From contig NZ_CP095049.1 of assembly GCF_022919135.1 (NCBI RefSeq), forward strand, positions 2,980,501 to 3,044,500: DNA of 64,000 bases, in the 5' to 3' direction. Positions 42,096-51,151 of the stretch are shown here, in pieces. Each line of letters opens with the position of its first letter. The stretch's first letter is position 1. The position numbers were made by a program, and so were the translations under genes. Origin of the DNA: Hymenobacter cellulosivorans. Its GTDB lineage: Bacteria; Bacteroidota; Bacteroidia; Cytophagales; Hymenobacteraceae. Under the pieces are notes generated by a model, which was not told where the DNA came from, did no database searches, and worked only from the letters and a program-made list of their open reading frames with translations.

Positions 42096-43298
42096 TTAGA
42101 CTCCTTGCGAAGCCAGTACTTCTTTCACTTTCTGAGCAGCATCCTTCAGCAATACGGCCGAGTATACCTTCAGACCGCTTTCGTCAATGATACGGGCGCC
42201 TTCCTCGGCATTGGTGCCCTGCAGGCGCACAATGATCGGTACTTTGATGTCGCCGATGTTCTTGTAGGCTTCTACTACACCATTGGCTACCCGGTCGCAA
42301 CGCACGATACCGCCGAAGATGTTGATCAGGATGGCCTTCACGTTCGGGTCCTTCAGGATGATGCGGAAACCAGCTTCCACTGTCTGAGCGTTGGCTCCAC
42401 CCCCTACATCGAGGAAGTTGGCGGGCTCACCGCCGCTGAGCTTGATGATGTCCATGGTAGCCATGGCCAGGCCGGCACCGTTTACCATGCAGCCCACGTT
42501 ACCGTCGAGCTTTACGTAGTTTAGGTTCGAGGCCGAAGCTTCTACTTCCAAAGGATCTTCCTCGTTGGTGTCGCGCAGGGCTACGAAGTCCTTGTGGCGG
42601 TAGAGGGCGTTTTCGTCCAGGGTTACCTTGGCGTCAACGGCCAGGATTTTGTTGTCCGACGTCTTCAGTACGGGGTTGATTTCGAACATCGAGGAATCGG
42701 TGTCGTCGTAGGCCTTGTAGAGGGCCGTTACGAACTTCACCATTTCCTTGAAGGCTTCGCCCTCGGTGCCGAGGTTGAAGGCAATTTTGCGGGCCTGGAA
42801 GCCCTGCAGACCCACGCGGGGGTCAATGATTTCCTTGTGGATCTTCTCGGGGTGGGCCTCAGCCACTTCCTCAATGTCCATACCACCCTCGGTAGTGTAG
42901 ATGATGACGTTTTTGCCCGACGTACGGTCGAGTAGCACGCTCATGTAGTATTCCTTGGGCTCGGAAGCACCGGGGTAGTACACGTCCTGGGCGACCAGCA
43001 CTTTATGCACTTTGCGACCTTCAGCACCGGTTTGCTTGGTTACAAGCTGCATGCCGATGATCTGGCCGGCAATGTCTTTTACCTGCTCCAGGTTTTTGGC
43101 GAGTTTCACCCCGCCCCCTTTACCGCGGCCACCCGCGTGGATCTGGGCCTTAATCACGTGCCAGCTGGTGCCGGTGTCGGCGGTCAGCTTTTTAGCCGCT
43201 TCAACAGCTTCTTCAGCGGTGTCGGCCACAATGCCTTCCTGCACGCGTACGCCGTAGCTTTTGAGGATTTCTTTACCCTGATACTCGTGAATGTTCAT
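42096..43298 (-). CDS. sucC: Succinate-CoA ligase (ADP-forming) subunit beta
   Basis: A 400-residue TCA-cycle subunit that binds nucleotide and forms succinyl-phosphate/succinate from succinyl-CoA with SucD. ATG start MNIHEYQGKEILKSYGVRVQ. ATP-grasp features include IHAGGRGKGGGVKLAKN, the nucleotide loop and metal-binding EINPVLKT and DAKVTLDENA, then the CoA-ligase domain with YVKLDGNVGCMVNGAGLAMA, FLDVGGGANAQTVEAGFRII and NIFGGIVRCD. Length is standard. The alpha subunit gene is not in this window. Has its own terminator. Confidence 0.97.
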   Translation of the reverse strand: MNIHEYQGKEILKSYGVRVQEGIVADTAEEAVEAAKKLTADTGTSWHVIKAQIHAGGRGKGGGVKLAKNLEQVKDIAGQIIGMQLVTKQTGAEGRKVHKVLVAQDVYYPGASEPKEYYMSVLLDRTSGKNVIIYTTEGGMDIEEVAEAHPEKIHKEIIDPRVGLQGFQARKIAFNLGTEGEAFKEMVKFVTALYKAYDDTDSSMFEINPVLKTSDNKILAVDAKVTLDENALYRHKDFVALRDTNEEDPLEVEASASNLNYVKLDGNVGCMVNGAGLAMATMDIIKLSGGEPANFLDVGGGANAQTVEAGFRIILKDPNVKAILINIFGGIVRCDRVANGVVEAYKNIGDIKVPIIVRLQGTNAEEGARIIDESGLKVYSAVLLKDAAQKVKEVLASQGV

Positions 43299-43507
43299 AG
43301 AGGGTCAGTTCAATGGGGGTTGACGGGGTGGTGTTCTACTAGGCCACGAAAGTAGGCATTATTCGCTGTCATTGCGAGTAAGGCCCCGGAATACGGCTAG
43401 CAGATGCTGACAAAACGCCTTTTTAACTGCCGTAGGCCCGATTTGTTAGCCAGACAATCGGTTGTCCTCTGCCTTCTATTGTTCCTAGGTTCAGCCGGAA
43501 GCAAGCC

Positions 43508-44704
43508 TTACTGTCCATACCACTGGGCCATTACCTGCTCGGCGGGTTTGTGCTGGGGCGTAAAGTCGGCGTGGCGCCGGGCCGGGCCATCGGGCTGCAG
43601 GCCCGGGTACCATTTCCAGATAAACAGCCCTTTAAACCAGGACTGGGGCCAGAACGTCTCGAACAAAGCCGCGTAGCAGGTGGCCTGGGTTTGCTCGTCG
43701 GGGGTGAAAAACACGGCCGTGCGGTCGGGCCAGGTCCAGGGTTCAATGGCGGCATCGGCTGTGTTGCGGTAGCCGGCCTCGGTGAAGACCACGGGCTTTT
43801 TGTACTTGCGTTGCACCCGCGCAATGGCCGCTTGGTGCGTTTGCCAGGCCGCCAGCAGCTCCGCCCGGGGCGGACTCGACACCTTGCTCAAGGGAAAATA
43901 GGCCTGGACGCCGATGAAGTCCAGGGCATCCCAGAATTTTACCTGCTCAAACTCCCCGCTCCAGTTGGCTGCATACGTCAGCGGGCCGTGATAGACACGG
44001 CGCACCTGTTTAATAAGAGCGCGCCATTCTTTCTCGTGGCTTACCGTTTTCTCCAGCTCGGTACCAATGCATAACGCCCCGAAATGGTTTTCTTCAGCCA
44101 GTTGGGCGTAGTGTACTATAAAAGTAGAGTAGGCCGCAAACCAGGCCTGCCAGTCGGCTGGATTCTGCATCTGAATGCTGCCGGGCCAGGCCCCGGCGCC
44201 ACGCACCCAGAGGTGGGGCTTGAGCAGCGTTTGGATACCGTGCTGCCGGGCCAGCTGAGCCGTGTGGACAAGGCCATAATCCGTTTCGCCCCAGTAGCCA
44301 CGGCCTCGGCGGCGCGAGCCGACCCCAGTGTGTAGCTGCACGGTAGGTTGAGCCGCATCAGCTTGCCAGCCAAAGGGCGTTTGGGCAATCCAAGTGACGT
44401 GGGCGCGGATAAGGGGCTGCAAGTCGAGGGCCGTAACCGAGTCGCCGGCTACCCAGCTCACCCCCCGGAAGCGGCCATCAGCCAGCAGCGCGGCCCGGGA
44501 GCGGGCCGGAGTAGCCGGAGCGCGGCGCGGAGTGGATGAGTGAGGCCAATGCCACCAAGCTAGAAGGAAAGTGAGAAACAGCGTCAGTAGCCCGGCGGGC
44601 CCGGCCCACAGCCAACGGCGGGAAGCAAACGAAGCAACCCTAGAAGGCTGAAACGCGAAGTGAGCAAAAAAGAAATTGGCCCAACGGGCAGCACTACCTC
44701 CCAT
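43508..44704 (-). CDS. Glycoside hydrolase family 113-like protein
   Basis: A 398-residue membrane-anchored enzyme. One TM at about residues 31-50 (WLWAGPAGLLTLFLTFLLAW) follows an N-terminal cytoplasmic stretch. Then a (beta/alpha)8 barrel begins FRGVSWVAGDSVTALDLQPL. Candidate acid/base Glu is in ALCIGTELEKT and candidate nucleophile Glu in KKPVVFTEAGYRNT, with DFIGVQAYFPL and FIWKWYPG between or after. This is the GH113 (beta-mannanase-like) pattern of ~300-residue catalytic domains. Substrate not certain; many members are annotated hypothetical glycosidases. Divergent from lolD. Confidence 0.85.
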   Translation of the reverse strand: MGGSAARWANFFFAHFAFQPSRVASFASRRWLWAGPAGLLTLFLTFLLAWWHWPHSSTPRRAPATPARSRAALLADGRFRGVSWVAGDSVTALDLQPLIRAHVTWIAQTPFGWQADAAQPTVQLHTGVGSRRRGRGYWGETDYGLVHTAQLARQHGIQTLLKPHLWVRGAGAWPGSIQMQNPADWQAWFAAYSTFIVHYAQLAEENHFGALCIGTELEKTVSHEKEWRALIKQVRRVYHGPLTYAANWSGEFEQVKFWDALDFIGVQAYFPLSKVSSPPRAELLAAWQTHQAAIARVQRKYKKPVVFTEAGYRNTADAAIEPWTWPDRTAVFFTPDEQTQATCYAALFETFWPQSWFKGLFIWKWYPGLQPDGPARRHADFTPQHKPAEQVMAQWYGQ

Positions 44705-44828
44705 TTTATGCGTAGCAGGCCGAAGGAGCTGGTCGGCAGCCAGGAGCTAATCTGCAATTGAAACCCGACAACTCCCTACATTCCGTAGATTTGTTTTTAC
44801 ATACGCGCCCATTCAATTCTGCTTTCCC

Positions 44829-45485
44829 TTGCTGCAGGCCATCAACGTTCGGAAGAAATACAACACGCTGGAAGTGCTCCGGGGCATCGATCTGACGATT
44901 GAAAAGTCGGAAATCGTGTCGATTGTCGGCTCCTCGGGGGCCGGAAAAAGTACGCTGCTGCACATTCTGGGCACTTTGGATAACCCCGATTCGGGTGAGG
45001 TCCTGTTTGATGGCACGTCGGTCAGTTCCCTGGGCCGCTCCAATCTGGCCAAGTTCCGCAACCGCCACATCGGCTTCATTTTCCAGTTCCATAATCTGCT
45101 GCCCGAGTTTACGGCCCTCGAGAACGTGTGTCTGCCGGCGTATTTGGCTGGCCGCTCGGAAAAGGAAACCCGGGTGCGGGCCCGCGAATTGCTTGGCATG
45201 CTGAACCTGGAGCGCCGCGCCGACCATAAGCCCTCGGAAATGAGCGGCGGCGAGCAGCAGCGCACGGCCGTAGCCCGGGCGTTGATCAATTCGCCCGAAA
45301 TCATCTTCGCCGATGAGCCCAGCGGCAACCTCGACTCCCAGAATGCTCAAGAGCTGCACCAGATCTTCTTTCTGCTGCGTAAGGAGCTCGGCCAGACCTT
45401 CGTTATTGTGACCCACAACGACCAGCTAGCCGAAATGGCTGACCGAAAGATCACCATGAAGGACGGTAACATTTGGGAAGGTTAG
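44829..45485 (+). CDS. LolD-type ABC transporter ATP-binding protein
   Basis: A 218-residue ABC ATPase of the LolD/MacB/FtsE-like lipoprotein-export class. No ATG is available before the conserved N-terminus, so a TTG at 44829 starts [20 protein letters not shown]. Walker [11 protein letters not shown]-loop [12 protein letters not shown], signature [15 protein letters not shown], Walker [14 protein letters not shown]-loop IVTHND. In Gram-negatives LolD powers release of lipoproteins from the inner membrane with LolC/E. The permease is not in this window. Followed by a terminator, so monocistronic. Confidence 0.93.
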   Translation: MLQAINVRKKYNTLEVLRGIDLTIEKSEIVSIVGSSGAGKSTLLHILGTLDNPDSGEVLFDGTSVSSLGRSNLAKFRNRHIGFIFQFHNLLPEFTALENVCLPAYLAGRSEKETRVRARELLGMLNLERRADHKPSEMSGGEQQRTAVARALINSPEIIFADEPSGNLDSQNAQELHQIFFLLRKELGQTFVIVTHNDQLAEMADRKITMKDGNIWEG

Positions 45486-45525
45486 CCTTGAGGTTATAGT
45501 AACCAGCTCAGAATAAATTCGTTAG

Positions 45526-45562
45526 AAGCTCTGTTGGACGTCCGGTCCGGCAGAGCTTTTTT
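45526..45562 (+). terminator. Rho-independent terminator of the LolD-type gene
   Basis: AAGCTCTG pairs with CAGAGCTT, with an additional GGAC/GTCC inner pairing, followed by T6. 40 bp after the stop. Confidence 0.8.
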
Positions 45563-45818
45563 GTTGCTAAGCGTCGGTATACTGCTGATGCAATAGGTTG
45601 GCTAAAGAAATTAGCAGATACTTCGCAAGTCGGGAACACATAGTATATGGCTTACGTTTGCTATTCTGCTAACGTGGTTAGAAATAAGGTATTTAAAAAT
45701 ACTTTATAACTTACTGATAATCAGAAAGAAAAATTGCTAAAATTTTGCTGGTTTTTTGCACCAAAAAGCCCGTACTTTAGTTTAGTAATAGAACAACAGA
45801 ACGTACTACAGGACACTT
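45563..45818 (+). promoter_or_regulatory. AT-rich upstream region of 45819 gene
   Basis: 256 bp, conspicuously AT-rich relative to the genes around it, with a run TTTTTTGCACC then TACTTTAG about 50-30 bp before the start. This weakly resembles a Bacteroidota -33/-7 pair, but the spacing is shorter than usual. No gene or hairpin otherwise seen. Confidence 0.35.
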
Positions 45819-46631
45819 ATGGAAACCGCCATGAACGAAGCCACGAAAGCCCCCAAAAACCAGGTCAACAAGACCAAAGTCGAGAGCTACGACATTGCCC
45901 GCTCCGACGAGACGTTGCACTTGGCCACGGACCTGGCCAAGTTCATTAAAGAGAATAAACTCAGCACCACGGTGCAGGGCAAGGAGTTCGTGAACGTGGA
46001 AGGCTGGCAGTACGCCGGTTCGCGCCTGGGCATTGTGCCCATCGTAGACCACGTCATCAACGTGAGCACCGAAACCGAGTTGAAGTATCAGGCCAAGGTG
46101 ACGCTGTTCGATCTGCGCAGCGGCCACACAGTAGGCGCGGGCTTCGCTATCTGCTCGAATAAGGAGCAGGGCAAGAAGTTCTACCAGGAGTTTGCCATCA
46201 TGAGCATGGCCCAGACCCGGGCTATTGGTAAAGCTTACCGCAACATCCTGGCCTGGATTATCCGGGCGGCGGGTTACGAGCCCACCCCGGCTGAGGAAAT
46301 GGATTACGGCGGAAACACGACCGATGCGAAGGTGGTTGCTGCTGCTCCGGCTCCTCAGGAAGCTCCCGCTGCTCAGGTAGCGGCGGCTATGAAAGCCGTG
46401 CCCGCTGAACCTGCAGTAGCTGAAGCTGCCGCTCCCGCAGTAGCCTATGCTACGGCCGCTCAGAAAGAGGAAATCATCCGTTTGCTCAACCATCCGGTGA
46501 TTACCCGTCAGGAAAAGACCAAGATGCTCTTGAACATCAACCGTCTGGACGAAGAGCGCGCTAACTCGGCTATTGCCAAGCTCAAGAAGGCCATCGACGA
46601 CCGTGAAAACGGCGAGTCGGCAGCCGCCTAA
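45819..46631 (+). CDS. Conserved hypothetical, resembles phage single-strand-annealing accessory protein
   Basis: A 270-residue cytoplasmic protein starting METAMNEATKAPKNQVNKTK (or at the Met at 45831). A core domain at residues ~20-165 contains TVQGKEFVNVEGWQYAGSRL, ELKYQAKVTLFDLRSG, and MSMAQTRAIGKAYRNILAWI followed by RAAGYEPTPAEEM. The segment A-Q-T-R-A-x-G-(K/R)-A-x-R-N plus A-G-Y-E-x-T-P-A-E-E is typical of phage and plasmid proteins near RecT/ERF/Sak-type annealing factors. An Ala/Pro linker follows, then a C-terminal helical domain (ATAAQKEEIIRLLNHPVITR) of the kind seen after such cores. No phage genes surround it; RecQ is the next gene. Function not established. Confidence 0.7.
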   Translation: METAMNEATKAPKNQVNKTKVESYDIARSDETLHLATDLAKFIKENKLSTTVQGKEFVNVEGWQYAGSRLGIVPIVDHVINVSTETELKYQAKVTLFDLRSGHTVGAGFAICSNKEQGKKFYQEFAIMSMAQTRAIGKAYRNILAWIIRAAGYEPTPAEEMDYGGNTTDAKVVAAAPAPQEAPAAQVAAAMKAVPAEPAVAEAAAPAVAYATAAQKEEIIRLLNHPVITRQEKTKMLLNINRLDEERANSAIAKLKKAIDDRENGESAAA

Positions 46632-46658
46632 GGATTTATCTATCCTTATTTTATATCG

Positions 46659-46691
46659 AAAGCCCGGTTCCGGATGGAGCCGGGCTTTTTT
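46659..46691 (+). terminator. Rho-independent terminator
   Basis: AAAGCCCGGTTCC pairs with GGAGCCGGGCTTT (one wobble) around GGAT, followed by T6-7; 27 bp after the 45819 gene stop. Confidence 0.88.
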
Positions 46692-46717
46692 GTGTTTGGT
46701 AGTTTCTGCAATCTGTT

Positions 46718-46875
46718 CTGTTATCCTGTGCAGAACGACGGACCTTTCTTTATGCTAGGACAAAGGTTCTGCAATGTGAGGAACCCCTGGCTAGCGGATG
46801 GGAAAGGGCTTTGGCACGTCGGTACTATCTTTTAATCAGGTAGGTGAAGAAGGTCCTTCGCAGGCTCAGGATACA
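46718..46875. repeat. Composite palindromic intergenic element, copy C
   Basis: Left end CTGTTATCCTGTGCAGAACG with ACGGACCTT after it; right end in the opposite direction (GAAGGTCCTTCGCAGGCTCA to GGATACAG). Its length is 158 bp, like copies A and B. The centre keeps only GGAAAGGGCTTTGG (about 46800-46813), half of the AAAGCCCTTT hairpin. It sits between two + strand genes, downstream of a separate terminator. Confidence 0.5.
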
Positions 46876-46952
46876 GAGGAGAAAAAGGAGCTTCCGTTTC
46901 CAGGCGGGCAACGCTACCTTCGCCTTTCTATTTTAGCCCGGATTCTTACGCC

Positions 46953-48875
46953 TTGTCACAGCTACCTACCGACGATATTTTACTAGTGTTGCGCCAGACC
47001 TGGGGCCACTCGGCGTTTCGGCCGATGCAGGAGGATATTATCCGCTCGGTGCTGGCCGGGCAGGATACGCTGGCTTTGCTTCCCACGGGCGGAGGAAAAA
47101 GTATCTGTTTTCAGGTGCCGGCTCTAGCCCGACCGGGGTTGTGCCTGGTCGTCTCGCCGCTGATTGCGCTGATGAAGGATCAGGTGGAAAACCTGCGCAA
47201 GCGCGGCATCAAGGCCGAGGCGGTATATGCCGGCATGAGCCACACCGAAATAGACCAGACGCTGGACAACTGCGTGTATGGGCCGGTGAAGTTCCTGTAC
47301 GTGTCGCCCGAGCGGCTCTTGACGGAAATGTTTCAGGCCCGGGTCAAGAAAATGCGGGTGAGCCTGCTGGCCGTCGATGAGGCGCATTGCCTCTCACAGT
47401 GGGGCTACGACTTCCGGCCGCCGTATCTGCGCATTGCCGAGCTGCGGGAGTTGCTGCCGGGCGTGCCCTGCATTGCCCTCACGGCCACGGCCACTGAGCA
47501 GGTGCGCCAGGATATTGTCGAAAAGCTCCATTTCGGCCCCAGTCACCGGGTTTTTCAGCAAAGCTTTGCCCGGCCCAACCTCTCGTATTCAGTGCTGAAC
47601 ACCGAAGACAAGCTGCGGCGGCTGGAAGAAGTGGTGCGCGGGGTAGGGGCCGACAAAACCAGCATCGTATATGCCCGCACTCGGCGCCAAACCGAAGATA
47701 CGTCTGCTTTTCTGCAACAGGCCGGCGTGAAGGCGGCCCCCTACCACGCTGGCCTGCCCTCGGAGCAGCGTACCCGCACCCAGCAGGACTGGATGCAGAA
47801 CCGGATCCGCTGCATCGTGGCCACAAATGCCTTTGGCATGGGCATCGACAAGCCCGACGTGCGCCTGGTTGTTCACCTCGATGCGCCCGACAACTTAGAA
47901 GCTTACTATCAGGAAGCCGGCCGGGCCGGGCGGGATGAGAAATATGCCTTTGCCGTGCTGCTGCAGGCCCCTAACGATGCCGACGAGCTGCGTCGCCGCA
48001 CCCAGCAGGCCTTTCCACCCCTCGACACGGTGCGGCGGGTATATCAGGCCTTGGCCAACTTTTCACGCACAGCCGTGGGCGGTGGCGAATTGGTGGCCTT
48101 CGATTTCGACTTGCAGCAGTTCGCCGAAACCTACCGCATCAAGGCCCTGGATGCGCACAACAGCCTGCGAACCCTGGAGCGGGAAGGCTTTGTGCAGGTA
48201 AACGAGGCCGTGAACAACCCGGCCCGGGTCCACATTCCCATCGACCATACTGATTTGTACCGGTTTCAGGTAGCCAATGCCCAGCACGACCAGCTCATCA
48301 AAAGCCTGCTGCGCTTCAACGGCGGAGAACTGTTCACCGGATTCCAGCGGATTTCGGAAAACAGCTTGGCCCAGCACCTGAAGAAAAGTGTGCTGGACGT
48401 ACGCAAAATGCTGGTGTTTCTGCACCGCTCGGGTATTATCCAGTACCAGCCCAAGCACGAGTCGCCCCAGGCGCTGTTTACGACCGGGCGCTACGACGCC
48501 GACAAGCTGCCCCTGGACCAGAAGCGCCTCAACCAAGCCCGGGAGCTGGCCGTGCACAAAACCGAGTCGGTGATACGCTACGCCGATGGGGGTCGCTGCC
48601 GCCAACAGCTGCTGCTGGAATATTTCGGGGAGCTGGATGCCGCGCCGTGCAAAGTGTGCGACTATTGCTTGGCCCAGAAGAAGGCCCGGCAGGCCGCGGC
48701 GCCGGCAGCCGGGCTGCGCGAGCAGCTTGTGCAACTGCTCAAAGCCACCCCCCAGACGCCCCGGGAAGTGCTGGCTCATTTCGCACCGGGCCAAGCCACC
48801 GAAGTTACCGAGCAACTGCGGGAGCTAGTGGAGCTAGGCCAGTTGCGCTACGCTCCGGATGGGCGGTTGGGGTAA
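46953..48875 (+). CDS. recQ: ATP-dependent DNA helicase RecQ
   Basis: A 640-residue 3'-5' helicase of recombination and replication repair. A TTG at 46953 is the only codon that keeps the N-terminal aromatic/Q-motif (MSQLPTDDILLVLRQTWGHS). Motif I LLPTGGGKSICFQ, motif II AVDEAHCLSQWGYDFRP, motif III LTATAT, motif V IVATNAFGMGIDKPDVR, motif VI YQEAGRAGRD. The RecQ zinc site is complete: C in GGRCRQQLLLEYFG and C-x-x-C-x-x-C in CKVCDYC. A winged-helix-like tail follows. No HRDC domain. Length fits the shorter RecQ of Bacteroidota. Confidence 0.95.
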   Translation: MSQLPTDDILLVLRQTWGHSAFRPMQEDIIRSVLAGQDTLALLPTGGGKSICFQVPALARPGLCLVVSPLIALMKDQVENLRKRGIKAEAVYAGMSHTEIDQTLDNCVYGPVKFLYVSPERLLTEMFQARVKKMRVSLLAVDEAHCLSQWGYDFRPPYLRIAELRELLPGVPCIALTATATEQVRQDIVEKLHFGPSHRVFQQSFARPNLSYSVLNTEDKLRRLEEVVRGVGADKTSIVYARTRRQTEDTSAFLQQAGVKAAPYHAGLPSEQRTRTQQDWMQNRIRCIVATNAFGMGIDKPDVRLVVHLDAPDNLEAYYQEAGRAGRDEKYAFAVLLQAPNDADELRRRTQQAFPPLDTVRRVYQALANFSRTAVGGGELVAFDFDLQQFAETYRIKALDAHNSLRTLEREGFVQVNEAVNNPARVHIPIDHTDLYRFQVANAQHDQLIKSLLRFNGGELFTGFQRISENSLAQHLKKSVLDVRKMLVFLHRSGIIQYQPKHESPQALFTTGRYDADKLPLDQKRLNQARELAVHKTESVIRYADGGRCRQQLLLEYFGELDAAPCKVCDYCLAQKKARQAAAPAAGLREQLVQLLKATPQTPREVLAHFAPGQATEVTEQLRELVELGQLRYAPDGRLG

Positions 48876-48901
48876 AACGGACAAGCTTACTCTTGCAATT
48901 G

Positions 48902-48950
48902 AAAAGCCGCCCTGGCTGCCCTGGTTTAGGTGCAGCCGGGGCGGCTTTTT
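48902..48950. terminator. Bidirectional terminator
   Basis: AAAAGCCGCC-C-TGGCTGC pairs with GCAGCCG-G-GGCGGCTTTT (one mismatch) between the convergent recQ and PfpI genes, T5 on the + side and A-rich on the other. Confidence 0.8.
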
Positions 48951-48968
48951 ACGGCGAAACAAGCCGGG

Positions 48969-49649
48969 TTACTTCTTTAGTAGCTTGAGTAGCTCTTCGG
49001 CGGCAGGTTCGGAGGAGGCCGGGTTCTGACCCGTAATCAAGTGGCCGGCCGTAACGACGTAGGGCTGCCAGTCGGCGCCTTTGGAGTAGTTGCCGCCGGC
49101 TTGTACCAGCATGTCTTCGACCAGGAAGGGTACGACATCGGTAAGCTGCACGGCGGCTTCTTCGGTGTTGGTAAAGCCCGCTACTTGTTTGCCTTTCACC
49201 AGCGGCTCACCATTGGCGGCTTTGACGTGGCGCAACACGCCAGGCGCGTGGCACACAGCTGCTACAGGTTTACCAGCATTATAAAAAGCTTCAATGAGCT
49301 CGATGGACTTCTGGTCTTCGGCCAAATCCCACAGCGGGCCGTGGCCACCGGGGTAAAACACGGCGTCGAAGTCGGTTGCCGAAACGGAGTCGAGCTTAAC
49401 GGTAGTAGCCAAGGCTTTTTGAGCTTCCGGGTCACCTTTGAAGCGTTTCGTGGCGTCGGTCTGGGCGCTGGGGTCGTCGCTCTTGGGGTCGAGGGGCGGC
49501 TGACCACCGGCGGGCGAGGCCAGCGTCAGGGTGGCACCGGCGTCTAAGAAAACGTAGTAGGGGGCGGCAAATTCTTCCAGCCAGAAGCCGGTTTTGTGGC
49601 CCGTATTTCCCAGTTGGTCATGGGAAGTCAATACCATCAGAATGTTCAT
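48969..49649 (-). CDS. DJ-1/PfpI family (type 1 glutamine amidotransferase-like) protein
   Basis: A 226-residue cytoplasmic protein. MNILMVLTSHDQLGNTGHKT then WLEEFAAPYYVFLDAG, with the Glu of the DJ-1 active site. The nucleophile elbow is AAVCHAPGVL (Cys-His), and the C-terminal segment has VTAGHLITGQNPASSEPAAE. This is the Hsp31/glyoxalase-III-like branch, which removes methylglyoxal or repairs glycated molecules. It is the last gene of the same-strand group led by ohrR, which fits electrophile stress. Confidence 0.9.
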   Translation of the reverse strand: MNILMVLTSHDQLGNTGHKTGFWLEEFAAPYYVFLDAGATLTLASPAGGQPPLDPKSDDPSAQTDATKRFKGDPEAQKALATTVKLDSVSATDFDAVFYPGGHGPLWDLAEDQKSIELIEAFYNAGKPVAAVCHAPGVLRHVKAANGEPLVKGKQVAGFTNTEEAAVQLTDVVPFLVEDMLVQAGGNYSKGADWQPYVVTAGHLITGQNPASSEPAAEELLKLLKK

Positions 49650-49705
49650 GGTAAGTTGGTTGCAGAGTGGATAATGAAAAAAAGCGGCGCTGCTCTAAAT
49701 TGAGA

Positions 49706-50014
49706 CTAGAGCAGCAGTCGGTAAAAAGTGGTTTTGCGCTCGGCCAGCAAGGGTACGATCTGGCCCAGTACGATGCGCTTGAAGTCGGCCGTTTCGCGGT
49801 GTGCCAGCTGAGCGGCTTGGTCGACGTACTGCTCATAAACGAAGAACCGCCCCGGCTCCTCCACCGACTGGTGAGCCGTGTAAACCAGGTTGCCGGGCTC
49901 ATTGTCGCGCACGGCCTGGGCGGCTTCGCGCAGCAGGCGGCCCACCGTTTCTTCGTGGCCGGGCTGCACCAGCCACTCGGCCGCTACGCAGTAGATATCT
50001 GCTGGAGTACTCAT
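49706..50014 (-). CDS. Antibiotic biosynthesis monooxygenase (ABM) domain protein, putative quinol monooxygenase
   Basis: A 102-residue dimeric alpha-beta barrel protein. It starts MSTPADIYCVAAEWLVQPGH, then EETVGRLLREAAQAVRDNEP, LVYTAHQSVEEPGRFFVYEQ and YVDQAAQLAHRETADFKRIV. The fold and the E-x-G-R-F-F-V-Y-E-x-Y segment are typical of YgiN/ABM proteins that act on quinols or polyketides without cofactor. It lies 47 bp below the NADP-oxidoreductase gene and 56 bp above the PfpI gene, all on the - strand, so one operon is likely. Confidence 0.9.
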   Translation of the reverse strand: MSTPADIYCVAAEWLVQPGHEETVGRLLREAAQAVRDNEPGNLVYTAHQSVEEPGRFFVYEQYVDQAAQLAHRETADFKRIVLGQIVPLLAERKTTFYRLLL

Positions 50015-50061
50015 GGAAGTAAAGGGTTAAGGGTTGACGCTGATACCTGTTTTGGGCGGGT

Positions 50062-51060
50062 TTAGCTTACTTTCACCAAGGCTTTGCCGGTATTCTCGCC
50101 TTTAAACAAGCCCAGGAAAGCGGCCGGAATTTGGTCGAAACCTTCGGTAATGGTTTCCTCGGTCCGCAGCTTGCCCTGGCTGTACCACTCGGTAAGCTTC
50201 TGTACGCCTTCGGGCCAGCGGCTGTAATAGTCGCCTACGATAAAGCCCTGCAGCCGGGCGCTGGTTTTGAGCAGCTTGCTTTCCGGCCGTGGCCCTACGG
50301 GCGTTTCGGTATCGTTGTAGCTGGCAATCTGGCCGCAGAGGGCAATGCGGGCATGTTTGTTGAGCAAGTCGTAGACGGCGTCGGTAATAGCGCCGCCCAC
50401 GTTGTCGAAGTAGCAGTCCACGCCCTTCGGGGCAGCTGCAGCCAAGGCCTGGGCAATGTCGGGCGTGGTTTTGTAATTGATGGCCTCGTCGAAGCCCAGT
50501 TGCTTGAGGTAGGCCACCTTCTCATCGGAGCCAGCCGTGCCGATAACCCGCGCGCCCTGAATTTTGGCGAGCTGGCCCACTATCATGCCTACGGCGCCGG
50601 CCGCGCCCGATACCACCACGGTTTCGCCGGGCTTGGGCTGGCAGATGTCGAGTAAACCGAAGTATGCCGTCAGCCCGGGCATCCCCAGCAAGCCCAGGAA
50701 ATAGCTCACCGGTGCCTTATCGGTGGGAATGCGGTTCAGGCCTTTGCCATCGGAGAGAATAAACTCCTGCCAGGGCAAATTACCGACTACCACGCTGCCC
50801 ACCGGCAACGCTTCATTCTGACTTTCAATGACCTCGGCTACGACCCCGCCGGCAATCGGCTCACCCACCTGAAAAGGCGCAATGTAGGATTTGCCCTCGT
50901 TCATGCGGCCCCGCATGTAGGGGTCGACGGATACGTAGCGGGTCTGGAGCAGCACCTGACCGGCAGTAGGGGCCGGAAGGTCGAGGGTTTCGAACTGGAA
51001 TTGCTCGTTGGTCGGAAGGCCTTGGGGGCGGCTGGCGAGCAGGATGGTTTTGGTTTTCAT
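50062..51060 (-). CDS. NADP-dependent oxidoreductase (MDR/PTGR-CurA family)
   Basis: A 332-residue zinc-free medium-chain dehydrogenase/reductase from the ATG at 51060 (MKTKTILLASRPQGLPTNEQ); 14 upstream codons are excluded. Family features include RYVSVDPYMRGRMNE, the nucleotide loop VVVSGAAGAVGMIVGQLAKI and VDCYFDNVGGAITDAVYDLL. It acts as an NADPH-dependent double-bond reductase on alpha,beta-unsaturated carbonyls or quinones. It lies in the OhrR-led group, consistent with electrophile detoxification. Confidence 0.93.
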   Translation of the reverse strand: MKTKTILLASRPQGLPTNEQFQFETLDLPAPTAGQVLLQTRYVSVDPYMRGRMNEGKSYIAPFQVGEPIAGGVVAEVIESQNEALPVGSVVVGNLPWQEFILSDGKGLNRIPTDKAPVSYFLGLLGMPGLTAYFGLLDICQPKPGETVVVSGAAGAVGMIVGQLAKIQGARVIGTAGSDEKVAYLKQLGFDEAINYKTTPDIAQALAAAAPKGVDCYFDNVGGAITDAVYDLLNKHARIALCGQIASYNDTETPVGPRPESKLLKTSARLQGFIVGDYYSRWPEGVQKLTEWYSQGKLRTEETITEGFDQIPAAFLGLFKGENTGKALVKVS

Positions 51061-51151
51061 AGGGGAAGGGAGGCAGAAAGGATAGAAACAAAAAACTGCC
51101 ATTCCGGACGGTTATCCGGCCCGAAATGACAGTTCGTACGGTTACGACAAA

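Noticed and set aside
42096..43298. Expectation of a sucCD operon
   Set aside because: A terminator follows sucC and no sucD frame exists in the window, so the alpha subunit must be elsewhere.
43404..43676. 90-codon + frame starting with a basic, hydrophobic stretch
   Set aside because: Looks like a signal peptide at first, but two-thirds overlaps the end of the GH113-like gene in antisense and has no recognisable mature part.
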